53,044 nt of DNA from an uncultured Odoribacter sp. (lineage in GTDB: Bacteria; Bacteroidota; Bacteroidia; Bacteroidales; Marinifilaceae). Positions 36,396-44,613 of the stretch are shown here, piece after piece. The position numbers were made by a program, and so were the translations under genes. Position 1 is the stretch's first letter; every line of letters begins with the position of its first letter. The stretch spans positions 1 through 53,044 of the forward strand of contig CALUKE010000018.1 of NCBI GenBank assembly GCA_944321165.1. Reading direction: 5' to 3'. Under the pieces are notes generated by a model. The model searched no databases and was not told the origin of the DNA. It saw nothing but the letters and a program-made list of their open reading frames with translations.

Positions 36396-36425
36396 AAAAA
36401 AAAGAACCGACCTCCGTCAGTTCTT
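36396..36425 (-). terminator. Intrinsic terminator of the tRNA-Thr(GGT)–tRNA-Glu unit
   Basis: In minus-strand RNA, AAGAACUGAC and GUCGGUUCUU form a 10-bp stem with one G-U pair and a GGAG loop, directly followed by a run of U. It begins 7 bases past the tRNA-Glu 3' end. Confidence 0.85.
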
Positions 36426-36431
36426 CTACTG

Positions 36432-36503
36432 TAGCGCTAAGGGGAATCGAACCCCTGTTTTAAGAATGAGAATCTTACGTCCTAACCCCTAGACGATAGC
36501 GCC
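36432..36503 (-). tRNA. tRNA-Glu (anticodon CTC)
   Basis: A 72-base cloverleaf on the minus strand starts GGCGCTATCGTCTAG. The anticodon arm is TAAGA-TTCTCAT-TCTTA, giving anticodon CTC, and the T arm is CAGGGGTTCGATTCCCCT-like. The first acceptor pair is G-U, as is common in tRNA-Glu. CCA is not encoded. Confidence 0.92.
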
Positions 36504-36546
36504 GTTCAGGTATCGAAAAAAGCCTGCTTCAGCAGACTTTACCGAG

Positions 36547-36618
<72 letters not shown>

Positions 36619-36660
36619 ATTCATTCATTGCCCTCAGCATACCCTCATCTGAAAGCGGTA

Positions 36661-36691
36661 CAAAGGTAGTGCTTTTGTCATACAATACAAA
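36661..36691 (-). promoter_or_regulatory. Two-box promoter of the tRNA-Thr(GGT)–tRNA-Glu unit
   Basis: On the minus strand TTTG (36691-36688), a 19-base spacer, then TACCTTTG (36668-36661) fully match the Bacteroidetes consensus, about 43 bases before the mature tRNA-Thr. Confidence 0.8.
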
Positions 36692-36797
36692 TTTTATCAA
36701 GACTTTTTTTGGGAGAATCGATAAAAATTATGGGCAAACAGTAATAAAAGTCCCTTAGATTTTTACATGACCCCTTAAAAATCACTCAAAATAGTAC

Positions 36798-36838
36798 AAA
36801 AAAAGAAGGAAGATCCTGTAAAGACTCTTCCCTCTTCT
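36798..36838 (-). terminator. Intrinsic terminator after tRNA-Thr(TGT)
   Basis: In minus-strand RNA GGAAGA pairs with UCUUCC, extended by AGAA/UUCU with a small bulge, and a run of seven U follows. It begins 4 bases past the tRNA 3' end. Confidence 0.75.
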
Positions 36839-36841
36839 TCG

Positions 36842-36915
36842 AGCCTCTTGTCGGATTCGAACCAACGACCCCGAGATTACAAATCACGTGCTCTGGCCAG
36901 CTGAGCTAAAGAGGC
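36842..36915 (-). tRNA. tRNA-Thr (anticodon TGT)
   Basis: A 74-base cloverleaf starts GCCTCTTTAGCTCAG. The anticodon loop TTTGTAA gives TGT, and the acceptor stem GCCTCTT/AAGAGGC is fully paired. The anticodon stem CGTGA/TCTCG has one T-T mismatch. CCA is not encoded. It starts 15 bases after the SRP RNA end. Confidence 0.93.
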
Positions 36916-36930
36916 ATTATTTCTGAAAAA

Positions 36931-37032
36931 CGGGTAAGCGGACTATGTCGCACCGCTACAACCACATACCCTTGCTGCCTTCCGACCCTGGGGGGGTTCT
37001 GCAGGAGCTGGTCGCATAGGACTTACCCGGGC
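36931..37032 (-). ncRNA. ffs: Signal recognition particle RNA, small bacterial type
   Basis: This is an RNA of about 100 bases whose ends pair (CCCGGGTAAG with CTTACCCG). The apical SRP motif reads GGGTCGGAAGGCAGCAAGGG on the minus strand, with the asymmetric loop bases bound by Ffh. It is the RNA core of the particle that targets nascent membrane proteins. Exact ends are estimated from the pairing. Confidence 0.93.
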
Positions 37033-37033
37033 A

Positions 37034-37064
37034 CAAAAGTACAAAAAATCACATCACCAACAAA
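37034..37064 (-). promoter_or_regulatory. Two-box promoter of the SRP RNA
   Basis: On the minus strand TTTG (37064-37061), exactly 19 bases, then TACTTTTG (37041-37034) match the Bacteroidetes consensus and place the start of transcription at about 37028-37031, at the SRP RNA 5' end. Confidence 0.82.
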
Positions 37065-37224
37065 CATTTGGACCATTTTTTCTCAAAAAATATTTCTTCA
37101 ATCGTTAAATCCCTTAGACACCGTAACTTATAAACAAACATTTTCGATATAAATTATAAACTTAAATTATTAAAAACAAATTCAAAATTAACCTTTAACA
37201 CCACAAACAATAGCCAGATTCTTT

Positions 37225-38340
37225 ATGCTGATAAAAAACAACCGCTATACATTACTGATTATTAGTTCATCATTCAGCGATCCGGAAAAAATCCGCCAGA
37301 TTCTTCAGAAAGCCGAATTTCGTCTGTTTGAAGCTCAGAGCCCCCAAGAAGCTATCCAGCAAATACGGAAAGTACACCCGGATCTCATTTTGATAGATAC
37401 CGATACATCAACCAAACAAACAACACCTATACTGCAAATATTCAAGGACAAGCGACTCACAGTTCCACTTTTACTGGCGACGACAATGAACAAACAAAGC
37501 GTATTTTCAAATTATTTAAAAGATCATACAACCGATTTTATCATTAAACCATTCTGCCCGCAAGAATTGATTATCCGAATACAACACCAGCTATTACTGT
37601 TGCAGACAGAACGAATGATACAACAAAAAAACAAAAAACTACAAAAAATTCTGGAAACCAGAGACAAGTTATATTCCGTCATCGCTCATGATTTACGCGC
37701 CCCGATTGGAACGATAAAAATGATCAATTCTTCCTTAGAAGCCCAAAAAAAGAAAATGAAAGACCCCCATATCATCAAATTATTTGAAATGATTCATGAA
37801 ACAACAGAAGATGCCTTTAATCTTTTGGAAAACCTGCTACGCTGGACCCGCCAACAAAACGGTCAACGCACGGCAGATTTCAGTTCATTCGACCTTAGTG
37901 AAGCCGTCAAACAAGTAGTCGCCCTATTTCAGTCCATTGCATCAGCCAAAGAGATTCAGCTCGTCAATCACATTGAAGGCCCACACGATATCTGTGCAGA
38001 TGAAGATATGATCCGAACCGTTTTGCGCAATTTGATCTCCAATGCCATCAAATTCACTTATCCCGGAGGGCAAGTGGAATTATCCCTTACAGACAAAAAT
38101 GAATCCGTGACCGTATACGTAAAAGACAATGGAAAGGGCATCCCTTCAGATCTCCAGCATCGACTGTTGAAAAACAGGGCATCACTTACCACTAACGACC
38201 TTTGTACTGTAAAAGGCAGCGGCTGGGGATTGATTCTTTGCCGGGATTTTATCAAATTGAATCATGGGAAACTCAACTTCTATTCCCAGGAAGGAAACGG
38301 GACGACGTTCTTTTTCTCACTTCCGAAAATTTCCTCCTAA
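37225..38340 (+). CDS. Receiver–histidine kinase protein with a degenerate receiver
   Basis: This 371-residue cytoplasmic protein has an N-terminal receiver fold (about 8-122), a helical linker, a HisKA domain and an HATPase domain. The kinase looks intact: phospho-His155 in HDLRAP, N box NLISNAIKF (about 269-277), G1 DNGKGIP and G2 GSGWGL. The receiver keeps Asp58, Thr87 and Lys108, but the acidic pair that binds Mg2+ is replaced by Ser (LLIISSSF, 14-16), so phosphorylation there is doubtful. No membrane segment or DNA-binding domain is present. No response regulator is encoded nearby. Its TAA overlaps the stop of the exonuclease gene. Confidence 0.9.
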   Translation: MLIKNNRYTLLIISSSFSDPEKIRQILQKAEFRLFEAQSPQEAIQQIRKVHPDLILIDTDTSTKQTTPILQIFKDKRLTVPLLLATTMNKQSVFSNYLKDHTTDFIIKPFCPQELIIRIQHQLLLLQTERMIQQKNKKLQKILETRDKLYSVIAHDLRAPIGTIKMINSSLEAQKKKMKDPHIIKLFEMIHETTEDAFNLLENLLRWTRQQNGQRTADFSSFDLSEAVKQVVALFQSIASAKEIQLVNHIEGPHDICADEDMIRTVLRNLISNAIKFTYPGGQVELSLTDKNESVTVYVKDNGKGIPSDLQHRLLKNRASLTTNDLCTVKGSGWGLILCRDFIKLNHGKLNFYSQEGNGTTFFFSLPKISS

Positions 38341-38921
38341 GCGAAAGAAGAAAGACGTTGATACATTTTTAAAGCCCCCCAGGCATCTGTCGCGGCATAA
38401 CGAATCTGAGCCTCCGACAAAACCGGAGCTTCCCAATTGGAAGTACGCTGGCGTTTAGAGATTTTTACACCAAAAATAATAGCCATCAATTTAGAGAAAG
38501 ACTTGTCCTCTATACCAAAACGCTCTGCATACTCCTGCATATCCACAAAAGAAGCCGGTATGAAATTGGCCAACTTTCGCAGATTCCGGTTATCATCCCG
38601 GATACCGACCCCCACTTTCACAATTTGAGGATTCGCCAACACACGAATCAAAGCCGGCCGGAAACCACATTTATTCAAACGGAATAAAAATACCTGTTCA
38701 CACGTAGCCAACTGCAATAAACTTACCCGATAAACCTCCCCTTTTCGAAAAGAAGGACGCGTTTCCGTATCAAATCCCAAACACATTTGTCTGTTCAAAA
38801 ATTCAGCGACTTCATCCGCCTGTTCAGCCTCTTCAATCACAATCACTTCCCCCGAATATACACAAGGAGGTAATTGATCCATCTCCTCTCTGCTTATTGT
38901 CTTCTTCCAATCTGTCAACAT
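38337..38921 (-). CDS. DEDDy 3'-5' exonuclease domain protein
   Basis: This 194-residue single-domain protein is related to the RNase D/WRN exonuclease domain. Exo I is LGFDTETRPSF (Asp and Glu), Exo II KVGVGIRDDNRNL (Asp), and Exo III YAATDAWGAL (Tyr and Asp). It lacks the HRDC domains of RNase D, so it may act on DNA or RNA. I chose the ATG at 38921 (MLTDWKKTIS), 10 bases after the DUF5063 stop. An earlier ATG at 38948 overlaps that gene. Confidence 0.9.
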   Translation of the reverse strand: MLTDWKKTISREEMDQLPPCVYSGEVIVIEEAEQADEVAEFLNRQMCLGFDTETRPSFRKGEVYRVSLLQLATCEQVFLFRLNKCGFRPALIRVLANPQIVKVGVGIRDDNRNLRKLANFIPASFVDMQEYAERFGIEDKSFSKLMAIIFGVKISKRQRTSNWEAPVLSEAQIRYAATDAWGALKMYQRLSSFA

Positions 38922-38931
38922 GCTTCCAAAC

Positions 38932-39462
38932 TTAATCATCCTCATCATTCACCAGATATACAACCTGATGTATTGCCCTCAACACTCCGGCACAGGCTTT
39001 GCCCCAATACAGCTCGAAACTGTTATTCAATTGCCACAAAGCCTCTCCTATCACTTCCGGAATTCCGCAACGGAAAGAAGAAATAAAATTCTTCAGATCC
39101 TGATATATATCACAAACTTTTTCCGCAATGGAATGTACCACCGGAGCATCGCTATACTGCATATTGTCATCGAAGACTTCCAAATACTCATCATGTTCTC
39201 CCAACAAACGATGCAACTGTCCGTACAGATAATTATAATCGTCTTCAGTAACCACATCTTCCGTCAAGCCGCTGTCTTCACTATCGCTATTCGGAAGCAA
39301 GGCCCCTTTCAAATAAATCAAAGGAATAAACTTCTGCAAGCGTTGAATGAAATCTTTCCGTGACATTTGTGGAGCCGTTTCCACAAAATCACAATATTCC
39401 TTCGCAACAGCCACAAACTCAATCACCTCCTTACTATAACCGACATGTTGAAAATCTTCCAT
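38932..39462 (-). CDS. DUF5063 domain protein
   Basis: This 176-residue acidic, helical protein fits the DUF5063 family (FVETAPQMSRKDFIQRLQKF, IPLIYLKGALLP, then VVTEDDYNYLYGQLHRLLGEHDEYLE). There is no signal peptide or membrane segment. Function is unknown. The gene sits just before the DEDDy exonuclease and 71 bases after the MutS-like pair on the same strand. Confidence 0.85.
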   Translation of the reverse strand: MEDFQHVGYSKEVIEFVAVAKEYCDFVETAPQMSRKDFIQRLQKFIPLIYLKGALLPNSDSEDSGLTEDVVTEDDYNYLYGQLHRLLGEHDEYLEVFDDNMQYSDAPVVHSIAEKVCDIYQDLKNFISSFRCGIPEVIGEALWQLNNSFELYWGKACAGVLRAIHQVVYLVNDEDD

Positions 39463-39533
39463 AGCTTCATTTTATGATTCAACAAAAATAATACATTTTC
39501 TGAATTCAATTGAAGCTATGAAAGGTATTAATT

Positions 39534-40865
39534 TCAGATTTCTCCTTGAATAGTTTCTATAATCTTTTCATTATTGATAATAATCATCCCATGTTTATCA
39601 CTTGTAATTCCCTCTTCCAATTTGTAGGTATACCTCGGCACTTTACCGTCCATCACTGTAGGGAGATAATGATATCTCACATTATCACATCGCTTTGCGA
39701 GTTCTTCTCCCACCTCAATGATATGAGTAGACACCATAAACGTACAATAACGCCGGCCGGCAATTGCTTCTGTGACTGCCAGTGTAGCATCGAACGCATC
39801 TTTCACATTCGTTCCCTTAAACAATTCATCAAAAATAACCACTAACCGTTTATCCTTGCTAATCTCGATCGCCACTTTCTTCACCCGCAACACTTCTGCA
39901 TAAAAATGGCTATAGCCCATAGCAATATTATCCGGGACATTAATGGAAGTATACATTCCATCCTGCACTCGGAACTCCATTGAATCGACCGCCAAAGGAA
40001 ATCCCATATGTGCCAAATACACCGCAACACCAAAAGATTTCATCAAGGTCGATTTTCCGGCCATATTCGCTCCGGTCAAAAAGAACACGTTCTTATCCAT
40101 CGTAATCTCCAGATCATTCGCGACCGCCCCTTTCACCCTCGGATGACGCAACCCCTTGATTCGGAACAAGGTTTCTCCATCCTTTTTCGCCATGGCAAAA
40201 TGAAATCCCTGTTCCCGTGCAATTCCACCCACCAACGAATAAACATCCAACTGTTCCAATATATTCAATAGCTCCCGCAATTCCTGATTATATACTCCCC
40301 GGAAAAAACGATCCAGCACAATCAAACGCATAAGTCCCGGATATTCCAATTCACCCGCAAGAATCCGTTCCAAGCGGCCATCGTTAGACAATGCCAATGC
40401 CCGCCGACAAAGTTTCTCCAAACTACTCACCGGCTGAACCGCCAAAATCCGGTTTAAATAAGGAATAACTTTCAATAAAAACTGAATGGTCAAAAGAATA
40501 CGTCCCCGTATAAAATCAAATTCCAGGTCGTTCGCAATCAATTGCATCGCACGGCATTTTAACAAATGATAGACATTCAACATCCCGCCATGAGTATGAA
40601 TACCCCCATTCAGATACTGTTCCACGGTATCATATTCCTCTTTTCCAAACGGGAAAGGGAAATCGTGATCCCGAAAACAACAAAACACCGATGCCCGATC
40701 ATTGATTTCCTCCACACTGTCAAGCGGATGAAGGAACATTTCCTCCAGACGATGTCCTCCACCACGAGTTATGATTCCACCATAAAGACTATATATGGAA
40801 TTGTTCTTATATTTCCCCAATAGATTTAAATCTTCTAAGGTCTGTTTGTCTGTCTCAAATTTCAT
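39534..40865 (-). CDS. MutS-like ATPase without mismatch-recognition domain (second of pair)
   Basis: This 443-residue protein has the MutS core/lever region (about 1-250; SLYGGIITRGGGHRLEEMFL) and ATPase domain. Walker A GANMAGKST is at 265-273, Walker B LVVIFDE at 341-347 and the switch STH at 379-381. Domains I and II, which recognise mismatches in MutS1, are absent, and so is the Smr domain of MutS2. It is clearly a paralogue of the gene immediately upstream (both begin with the pattern M.F.TDKQTL.DL). The two genes overlap as ATGA, so the products may form a heterodimer. Role unknown; a DNA structure-specific function is the natural guess. Confidence 0.88.
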   Translation of the reverse strand: MKFETDKQTLEDLNLLGKYKNNSIYSLYGGIITRGGGHRLEEMFLHPLDSVEEINDRASVFCCFRDHDFPFPFGKEEYDTVEQYLNGGIHTHGGMLNVYHLLKCRAMQLIANDLEFDFIRGRILLTIQFLLKVIPYLNRILAVQPVSSLEKLCRRALALSNDGRLERILAGELEYPGLMRLIVLDRFFRGVYNQELRELLNILEQLDVYSLVGGIAREQGFHFAMAKKDGETLFRIKGLRHPRVKGAVANDLEITMDKNVFFLTGANMAGKSTLMKSFGVAVYLAHMGFPLAVDSMEFRVQDGMYTSINVPDNIAMGYSHFYAEVLRVKKVAIEISKDKRLVVIFDELFKGTNVKDAFDATLAVTEAIAGRRYCTFMVSTHIIEVGEELAKRCDNVRYHYLPTVMDGKVPRYTYKLEEGITSDKHGMIIINNEKIIETIQGEI

Positions 40866-42202
40866 GACTGTACCCCTCCTTTTATTATTTCAATGATCCG
40901 TTCATTGTTTACAATCATCATTCCATGTCGGTCACTGGTAATCCCTTCTTCCAATTTATACGTATAAACGGGTCTATTCCCATCCAAACGTGTTGGCAGA
41001 TAAACATACCTGATATTATCTCGTAAACGTTTCAAATCATCACCGGCCTCAATAATATGTGTCGAGATGACAAAAGTACAATCCCGAATTCCGGCAAAAG
41101 CATTGACAACCGCCACCGTGGCCTCATGAGCATCTTTTACATTCGTTCCCCGAAACAATTCGTCAAAGATGATGACCAGATGAGGAGTCTGTCGCACTTG
41201 TTGGGCCACTTTTTTTACCCGCAACACTTCTGCATAGAAATGACTATACCCCATATTCAGATTATCCGGAAGATTAATTGTCGTAAACATCCCGCTTCGC
41301 ACCGAAAATCGAACTCGTTCTGCCGGCAAGGGAAATCCTACGTGAGCCAGATAAAGAGTAATACCGAAAGCTTTCATAAAAGTCGATTTCCCGGCCATAT
41401 TGGCCCCCGTCAAAAAAACCACATTGCCACTTTCATCTACACAAAGCGTATTCCCGACAGGATTTTTTAAAAACGGATGGTAAATACCATCCAATTCCAA
41501 TACATTCGCTTCTGCAGGCAAAGCTTCTCCAAAAACAAACCCCCGATCCCGACTTACGGCTGCCACCGACATATATACATCCAACAAATACACTCGTTGC
41601 AAAATCTTCAATAGGCGATCACGTTCTTCAAAACGAAATACCTTATCATAAGCAACCGCCTTTACATAAGGCAATTTTTTCTTGTCAGACTCTTCCCGAT
41701 AAAAAGACCATTTTTCCAGCGACAACAATTCCCGACATTCCCCCAACAAAGCATCTACCGCCGCATCTCGTTTCTCCGTCTGCTCACTCGCCTGCAAAAA
41801 ATTTCCCAATGTATTCAACAGCTCTATACATCCCGTAATCCCGTTATGAATCTGCGTATACTCCGTATCTGAGCCGACCAAATTCTTAAACTTGCGTTCC
41901 AAGGTATTGTCCTGCACCTGCAACTGTGTCCGACGATCCGTATTCGACAAGTAAAACTCGATAGCATCAAAAATCGATGCCCGAAAAGGGAACTGCAGTT
42001 TCATATCCCGATAATAGCGAATAATTCCGGAACGACGATTTATCGCTTCTGCATCAGAAAGCGGATAACGAAACATTTCTTCCAACAGACCAGCACCACC
42101 ACGTGTCTGCGAACGATTAAAAATACTGTACACCGACTGCACCCGGCTATTTCCCAAAATAGCCAGATCATCCAAGGTTTGTTTATCTGTCTTAAAACTC
42201 AT
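40862..42202 (-). CDS. MutS-like ATPase without mismatch-recognition domain (first of pair)
   Basis: This 446-residue paralogue of the next gene has the same architecture. The N-terminal core has SIFNRSQTRGGAGLLEEMFR, Walker A GANMAGKST is at 266-274, Walker B is LVIIFDE and STHIIE follows. Both ATPase sites look competent. I use the ATG at 42202 (MSFKTDKQTL) because the paralogue begins with the same sequence; the frame extends to 42241 without similarity. A hairpin at 42223-42250 lies in front. The TGA overlaps the ATG of the second copy. Confidence 0.88.
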   Translation of the reverse strand: MSFKTDKQTLDDLAILGNSRVQSVYSIFNRSQTRGGAGLLEEMFRYPLSDAEAINRRSGIIRYYRDMKLQFPFRASIFDAIEFYLSNTDRRTQLQVQDNTLERKFKNLVGSDTEYTQIHNGITGCIELLNTLGNFLQASEQTEKRDAAVDALLGECRELLSLEKWSFYREESDKKKLPYVKAVAYDKVFRFEERDRLLKILQRVYLLDVYMSVAAVSRDRGFVFGEALPAEANVLELDGIYHPFLKNPVGNTLCVDESGNVVFLTGANMAGKSTFMKAFGITLYLAHVGFPLPAERVRFSVRSGMFTTINLPDNLNMGYSHFYAEVLRVKKVAQQVRQTPHLVIIFDELFRGTNVKDAHEATVAVVNAFAGIRDCTFVISTHIIEAGDDLKRLRDNIRYVYLPTRLDGNRPVYTYKLEEGITSDRHGMMIVNNERIIEIIKGGVQS

Positions 42203-42222
42203 CTTTCCCGCTTTTCGGTCAA

Positions 42223-42250
42223 GCGAGAGGAATGCAAGCACCCCTCTCGC
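42223..42250 (-). terminator. Hairpin between gldFG and the MutS-like pair
   Basis: GCGAGAGG (42223-42230) pairs with CCTCTCGC (42243-42250) over a 12-base loop. It lies about 40 bases past the gldFG stop and 21 bases before the MutS-like ATG. No U run follows, so it may be a weak terminator, an attenuator or a processing site. Confidence 0.4.
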
Positions 42251-42290
42251 CTTCCATTAATAAACATCCATCAATCAAAGAAATCTTCTA

Positions 42291-44597
42291 TCAACGTCCA
42301 CGACGACGCACCCAGGTAAACACCCCACCCCCCAACAGCAACAAAGGCAAAACCAGCACTAGACTCCACTTCACAATTCCAGCGCCCGTTGCACTCGTAA
42401 TATAGATCTTGTTATCAGTCGGTCTTGGTCTACGCACATCCACTGGCGCCTCATTATCCGACAACCAGAAGAAACCACCCATAATCAGCGTAAAGTTTGA
42501 AGATCGCACTCCTGCTTTCTGCCCCATCAATCCACCATTACTGATACAATCAGCATCTCCCGAAAGAATTATCCGCTGTTCCCGTTCACCGACCCTACGA
42601 CTCAAAGCCACCAAAGTCGGATAAGACTGTTCCACCTCGCCCACTAAGGGATTCAACCGAATCGTATCATCCACAAAATCAGTCGTCTCCACCTCATTCC
42701 AACTGGCCACCGTATCGCTCTTAAACAATTCCGTCACCACATATCCCTTATCTGCCACTTGACGCAAGCCACTGACTCCTTCTGTTACAAGAACCTGTTC
42801 ATACAAACGCATTGTCCGAAAATCATAAGCAATACTGTCTGCTTCTTCCGTCGGATAAGACAACACCACATCCGCCTGAAGATTCGTATCCTGTTTCACT
42901 ATCTGGCCTTCCATCAATTCAAACCCGAACTTCGCAAACAAGGGATTCATTATCTCCCTTCGTTTCGGTTCTCCTAATATCAATAAATTTCCACCCCTAT
43001 CAATGTATTTCTGCAAATTCGCATCCTCCTTTTCCGTAAAAGGTTCACGACTTTCTGCAATTACCACAATATTGATATTTTCCGGTATCTCTTTCTCCAA
43101 GGTCACATACTCCACATCAAACCCTTGATTCATCAAGGCATAGCGGAATTTTTTATCATTGGCAAAAGCACTATAATCCCGATCCTTGTTGCTGCGATAT
43201 CCTCGTTCTCCGTGCCCGGTCAGAAAACCCACTATCGGCAATTTCATCACCATACGTTTAAAAGCAGCCGAGATCTCTCGCTCACTTGGAAAACGTTGTA
43301 AATCATTATATATCCGTAACCAGGATTTTTCTCCATTCTCCCGTACAATTTGTCGAACAAACATATTTCCTTCTCCACTCAAATCGATCATTGAACGAAT
43401 CTCATCCGGAGTTTTAAACTTATTCGAATCAATTGAATAAATCTTGCTCAATTTCACCATTTTCTCTCGTAATGTCAAACTTGGATATTGTTTATCTAAA
43501 CGGGGATTATTGGTCGTATCATAATAATAAACATATCTTAATTTCATATCCGGCTTGAAACGTAAATATTGTTCAAAACGTTCCATATCAGGCTTCAAAA
43601 ACGAACCTGTAGCAAACCAAGCGCCATCCGGATCAAGGATGTTAACATAAGTTGTTATAGTCAACTTACCGTCAAGCTTCTTCACAATTTCTTGGCTGTT
43701 CTCTGTCAATGTATTTTGTTTCGTTTCCGTAGAATCATAATACACTTTCAACAAAGGCAATGACGAAAAATACCCTACAACACAAGCAAGCAAAAGAACT
43801 CCTACATTACGAAGTAACGTTGAACCAAATGAGACCTTTTGACGGACTGAATTCAACCGAATAATCGTCAATGCTAAAAACAGCATCATGATAATTAAAA
43901 AATAGAGAACATCTTCACTACAAATCAATCCTCGAATAAAAGTGCCACTCCGTCCTTTCATGGACAGCCAATAAGTCACATCCCGCACAACATCATAATC
44001 TTGCCACCATCCTCCCACCATATTTAGAAGCATCAATACTGCAAATGTTCCAATCGCCGCAACAATTTGGTAACTTGTCAAGCTGGACATAAAAATACCA
44101 ATCGACCCATAAGCACAAATCAATAAATACAAGCCCAATATTCCGGTCAATACTGCGGCCCAATCAAAATGTTTAATCGTACAAAGCCCTATCAACCATA
44201 ACAATAATAATACACCCATCATGATCGCACCATACACCATTACCGAGAAAAACTTCCCGACAATAATTTGAATATTCGTTACTGGAGAAGAATATAATAA
44301 CTTAATGGATCCACTACTCAATTCTCGACTAACCAAACTCATCGTTAATAATGGAATATAATAATACAAATAATTTTGAATTTGTGTAAATACACCTGTC
44401 CAAGTATTCGCAAAAATATACAACGAAGAACCTGCAACATTATAACCCATCGCTTGATTACTCACCATTCGAGTAAACAAATCTGAAAATAATACTCCAG
44501 CCTGTACTGTAAAAACTATCAAAATCAACCACGCGATTGGAGAATAAAACAACATTTGTAACTCTGTCCGCGCTATATTACATATCATTTTAAACAT
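42291..44597 (-). CDS. Fused GldF–GldG-type ABC permease/auxiliary protein
   Basis: This 768-residue inner-membrane protein joins two proteins that are separate in gliding Bacteroidetes. Residues 1-245 form an ABC-2 permease with six helices (GldF-like; SRELSSGSIKLLYSSPVTNIQIIVGKF shortened to its core LLYSSPVT). After a membrane segment near 265-285, a large periplasmic GldG/ABC-aux domain runs to about 735 (VGFLTGHGERGY; DRGGNLLILGEPK). A final helix lies at about 743-760 with a basic end. With the ATPase encoded 16 bases upstream it should make one exporter. In non-gliding gut species its cargo is unknown. Confidence 0.88.
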   Translation of the reverse strand: MFKMICNIARTELQMLFYSPIAWLILIVFTVQAGVLFSDLFTRMVSNQAMGYNVAGSSLYIFANTWTGVFTQIQNYLYYYIPLLTMSLVSRELSSGSIKLLYSSPVTNIQIIVGKFFSVMVYGAIMMGVLLLLWLIGLCTIKHFDWAAVLTGILGLYLLICAYGSIGIFMSSLTSYQIVAAIGTFAVLMLLNMVGGWWQDYDVVRDVTYWLSMKGRSGTFIRGLICSEDVLYFLIIMMLFLALTIIRLNSVRQKVSFGSTLLRNVGVLLLACVVGYFSSLPLLKVYYDSTETKQNTLTENSQEIVKKLDGKLTITTYVNILDPDGAWFATGSFLKPDMERFEQYLRFKPDMKLRYVYYYDTTNNPRLDKQYPSLTLREKMVKLSKIYSIDSNKFKTPDEIRSMIDLSGEGNMFVRQIVRENGEKSWLRIYNDLQRFPSEREISAAFKRMVMKLPIVGFLTGHGERGYRSNKDRDYSAFANDKKFRYALMNQGFDVEYVTLEKEIPENINIVVIAESREPFTEKEDANLQKYIDRGGNLLILGEPKRREIMNPLFAKFGFELMEGQIVKQDTNLQADVVLSYPTEEADSIAYDFRTMRLYEQVLVTEGVSGLRQVADKGYVVTELFKSDTVASWNEVETTDFVDDTIRLNPLVGEVEQSYPTLVALSRRVGEREQRIILSGDADCISNGGLMGQKAGVRSSNFTLIMGGFFWLSDNEAPVDVRRPRPTDNKIYITSATGAGIVKWSLVLVLPLLLLGGGVFTWVRRRGR

Positions 44598-44613
44598 GGC
44601 TTACCTCCTTCCT

